Origin: Nitrospirota bacterium
GTDB taxonomy: Bacteria > Nitrospirota > Thermodesulfovibrionia > Thermodesulfovibrionales > Magnetobacteriaceae
Length of the DNA stretch: 7,696 bases
Assembly: GCA_015232165.1 (NCBI GenBank)
Contig: JADGAE010000081.1
Location: 1-7,696, forward strand
Direction: 5' to 3'
The translations under genes were made by a program, and so were the position numbers. Every line of letters begins with the position of its first letter. Position 1 is the stretch's first letter. The notes under the pieces were generated by a model, which did no database searches, was not told the origin of the DNA, and worked only from the letters and a program-made list of their open reading frames with translations. Below are positions 6,034 through 7,696 of the stretch, in pieces.

Positions 6034-6038
6034 CCTCC
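6034..6038 (-). promoter_or_regulatory. Shine-Dalgarno site of the STAS gene next to the upstream stop codon
   Basis: GGAGG on the minus strand lies 4 nt before the ATG and 3 nt after the TAA of the kinase/phosphatase gene. Terminating ribosomes would cover it, which favours coupled and proportionate synthesis of the two partners. Confidence 0.65.
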
Positions 6039-6041
6039 ATT

Positions 6042-7696
6042 TTAGTCGTTATTCTTCAGGTGTTTGATCAGCGTCAGCACCCCTGTGCCGTTTCTGTGCT
6101 CGTAACTCGTCTCCTGCATTATCTGTTTTATAAAGTATATCCCCATGCCTCCGGCCTTTCTGTCCGCAAGGGTGGCGGTAAGGTCCGGGGCAGCCACGGA
6201 GTCGTAGTCAAAGGGTTGGCCGGTGTCCTTGATGGTGATGACGAGTTTACCGTCGATCACCGCAACGCTCAGGTTTATCCGGGCCTGTGCGGGGGTATCG
6301 TATGCGTATTTTATAATGTTTGTGCACGCCTCCTCAACGACCAGTTGTGAGTCGAATCCGACATCTTCGCTCAGACCAAGCGATTGGGCCGACTCTGCAA
6401 TAAAGTCCATGATTGCGGGTATATTTTCAAGTCCACCCTCCGTCGTCAGTTGGAGGTGTTTGGGCTGTGGCAGTTTTCTAATGGCCAGCACCGTGATGTC
6501 GTCAGACTGGGGGGCATCTTCCGAGAAGTCTTTTACGGAGTCGAGGATGGCGGTAACGAGTCTTTCGGCGGGCAAGAGGCGGTTTTCATAAAGCAGTTGC
6601 TCAACCCGCTCGATGGAGAAGAATCCGCCGCTTACGTCCCTGGAATCCTCAATTCCGTCGGTATACATAAACAGGGAATGACCGTGTGCTATTGTCATCT
6701 CCGCGGACTCGTAGACGGTGCCCTCCATTATGCCCAGGGCCGGGCCCACTGCCTCCGTTACGGGCACTATGCCGCCGTGACCCAGTAAATATGGCGGGTT
6801 GTGGCCGCCGTTTGAGTATCTGAGATATCCCGTGCGGATATCAAAGACACCCAGAAACACCGTGACAAACATGTATGCCCGGTTGTCCAGGCACAGCTCG
6901 CGGTTGACGATAGTCAGCGCTTCGCTTGGTGTCACACCGGTCTGTACGGTGGATTTTAAGAGCGTCATGGCCTTTACCATAAACAACGCCGCCGGCACCC
7001 CCTTGCCCGAGACGTCGCCAATCGTCAGACACAGCCTGTCCTGATCAACAAAAAAGAAGTCGTAAAAATCACCGCCCACCTCCCGTGCCGCCTTCATGTA
7101 GACATGCAGGTCTATACCTCTGGCAAGCAGAGACAGAGACACCGTTGGGACCATGTTCATCTGTATATCGCGTGCCACGCGCAGGGATTCCTCAATACGC
7201 CTCTTCTCAAGACATGCCTCCGTGAGCTTGATCCGCTCCAGGGCCACAGCCGCATGTCCGCACAGTATCTCAAGCAGACGCTCATCCTGGTCGTTAAATG
7301 CCTCGTTGATGCCGCCTCCGTTGCCGTCACCGGCTGATTTCTTGTTAATTACCTGTATGACGCCCATCAGGGTGTCACTGCTGCCAAGGATGGGACTGCA
7401 AAGCACCGAGCGCGTGCGATACCCCGTGCGACGGTCAACCTCGATATTGAACCGCTCATCCGAGTAAGCATCGGGGATGTTTACGGTCTTGCGATGCCTG
7501 GCCACATCACCCGCTATGCCCTGTCCTATGGATAGCCGGATTTCCCTGATACCGTTAAGCCCCTCGGCGATCCTGCTCTTGAGCTCATTGCGGGAGTCGT
7601 CGTATAGAAACAGCGTGGTCCGCTCTGCATCCATCACGTCCGTTGTCTTTTCGACGATTACATCGAGGATGTTTTCGATCTCTATCTCAACGCCAA
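6042..7696 (-). CDS. GAF - PP2C/SpoIIE phosphatase - RsbW-like HATPase regulator (N-terminus outside window)
   Basis: This signalling protein is open to the right edge of the window. A GTG at 7635-7637 is not its start, because 19 further in-frame codons (beginning GVEIEIENILDVIVEK) continue the GAF helix beyond it. About 550 residues are visible. Counting that GTG as residue 1, a GAF domain extends to about 138 and a helical linker ends ARDIQMNMVP (155-164). The PP2C/SpoIIE domain (165-388) has metal-binding motifs GGDFYD (Asp190), GDVSGKG (Asp208), YTDG (Asp327) and QSDD (377-380). A HATPase domain of the RsbW/SpoIIAB type (400-531) has an N box with Glu436 and Asn440, a DTGQPFDY G1 box at 471 and GGMGIYFIKQ at 496. 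All catalytic motifs look intact. The PP2C part should dephosphorylate a STAS protein and the HATPase part should phosphorylate or bind it. The STAS gene follows after 12 nt. The GAF domain presumably senses a ligand, which is unknown. Confidence 0.93.
   Translation of the reverse strand, partial: GVEIEIENILDVIVEKTTDVMDAERTTLFLYDDSRNELKSRIAEGLNGIREIRLSIGQGIAGDVARHRKTVNIPDAYSDERFNIEVDRRTGYRTRSVLCSPILGSSDTLMGVIQVINKKSAGDGNGGGINEAFNDQDERLLEILCGHAAVALERIKLTEACLEKRRIEESLRVARDIQMNMVPTVSLSLLARGIDLHVYMKAAREVGGDFYDFFFVDQDRLCLTIGDVSGKGVPAALFMVKAMTLLKSTVQTGVTPSEALTIVNRELCLDNRAYMFVTVFLGVFDIRTGYLRYSNGGHNPPYLLGHGGIVPVTEAVGPALGIMEGTVYESAEMTIAHGHSLFMYTDGIEDSRDVSGGFFSIERVEQLLYENRLLPAERLVTAILDSVKDFSEDAPQSDDITVLAIRKLPQPKHLQLTTEGGLENIPAIMDFIAESAQSLGLSEDVGFDSQLVVEEACTNIIKYAYDTPAQARINLSVAVIDGKLVITIKDTGQPFDYDSVAAPDLTATLADRKAGGMGIYFIKQIMQETSYEHRNGTGVLTLIKHLKNND

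Noticed and set aside
7635..7637. GTG as the start codon of the GAF-PP2C-HATPase protein
   Set aside because: The frame stays open to the window edge, and the 19 upstream codons encode a GAF-like helix leading into AERTTLFLYD, so the true start lies outside the window.

Overview
The window holds six protein-coding genes, all read from the minus strand, so transcription runs from high to low coordinates. No tRNA, rRNA, CRISPR array or transposase gene was seen. In transcription order they are: (1) a GAF-PP2C(SpoIIE)-HATPase regulator, cut off at its N-terminus by the right edge; (2) a STAS-domain anti-sigma-factor antagonist 12 nt downstream; (3) a DUF21/CNNM-CBS membrane protein of the CorC/HlyC type; (4) a large secreted thermolysin-type (M4) metallopeptidase with a C-terminal tail of six FG-GAP/VCBS-like repeats; (5) a small cytochrome b C-terminal-domain (subunit IV-like) protein; (6) a cob(I)alamin adenosyltransferase (CobO/BtuR).

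The gene mix suggests an environmental Gram-negative bacterium: a split cytochrome b, a short CobO, a partner-switching regulator and an exported M4 protease with propeller-like repeats. Nitrospirota or a former deltaproteobacterial lineage would fit, but this is an impression from protein style and not a demonstrated assignment. Only the STAS gene has an unambiguous ATG start. CobO and the CorC-like gene start with TTG, the peptidase with GTG, and the cytochrome gene is either GTG or an internal ATG.

Layout. At 5691-7696, genes 1 and 2 form a translationally coupled partner-switching module: a kinase-like domain and an opposing phosphatase domain in one chain, with their expected STAS substrate encoded next door. 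At 5595-5640 there is a very good sigma70-type promoter whose predicted start site falls on the TTG codon of the CorC-like gene, suggesting a leaderless message. The 331-bp gap at 4253-4583 holds a 197-bp MITE-like element with 17-bp perfect terminal inverted repeats, GC-rich hairpins inside and a 19-bp near-perfect direct repeat at its edges. It also holds a candidate promoter for the peptidase. At 1057-1113 an intrinsic terminator overlaps the peptidase stop codon, and a two-gene unit (cytochrome b fragment, then cobO) follows.

The segments look functionally unrelated: stress or sigma regulation, ion transport, exoprotease, respiration/cobalamin. The points most worth a second look are the MITE-like element, the probable leaderless TTG start, the kinase-phosphatase fusion with its STAS partner, the exact 150-bp repeat array in the protease, and the subunit IV-like gene standing apart from any other bc-complex gene.
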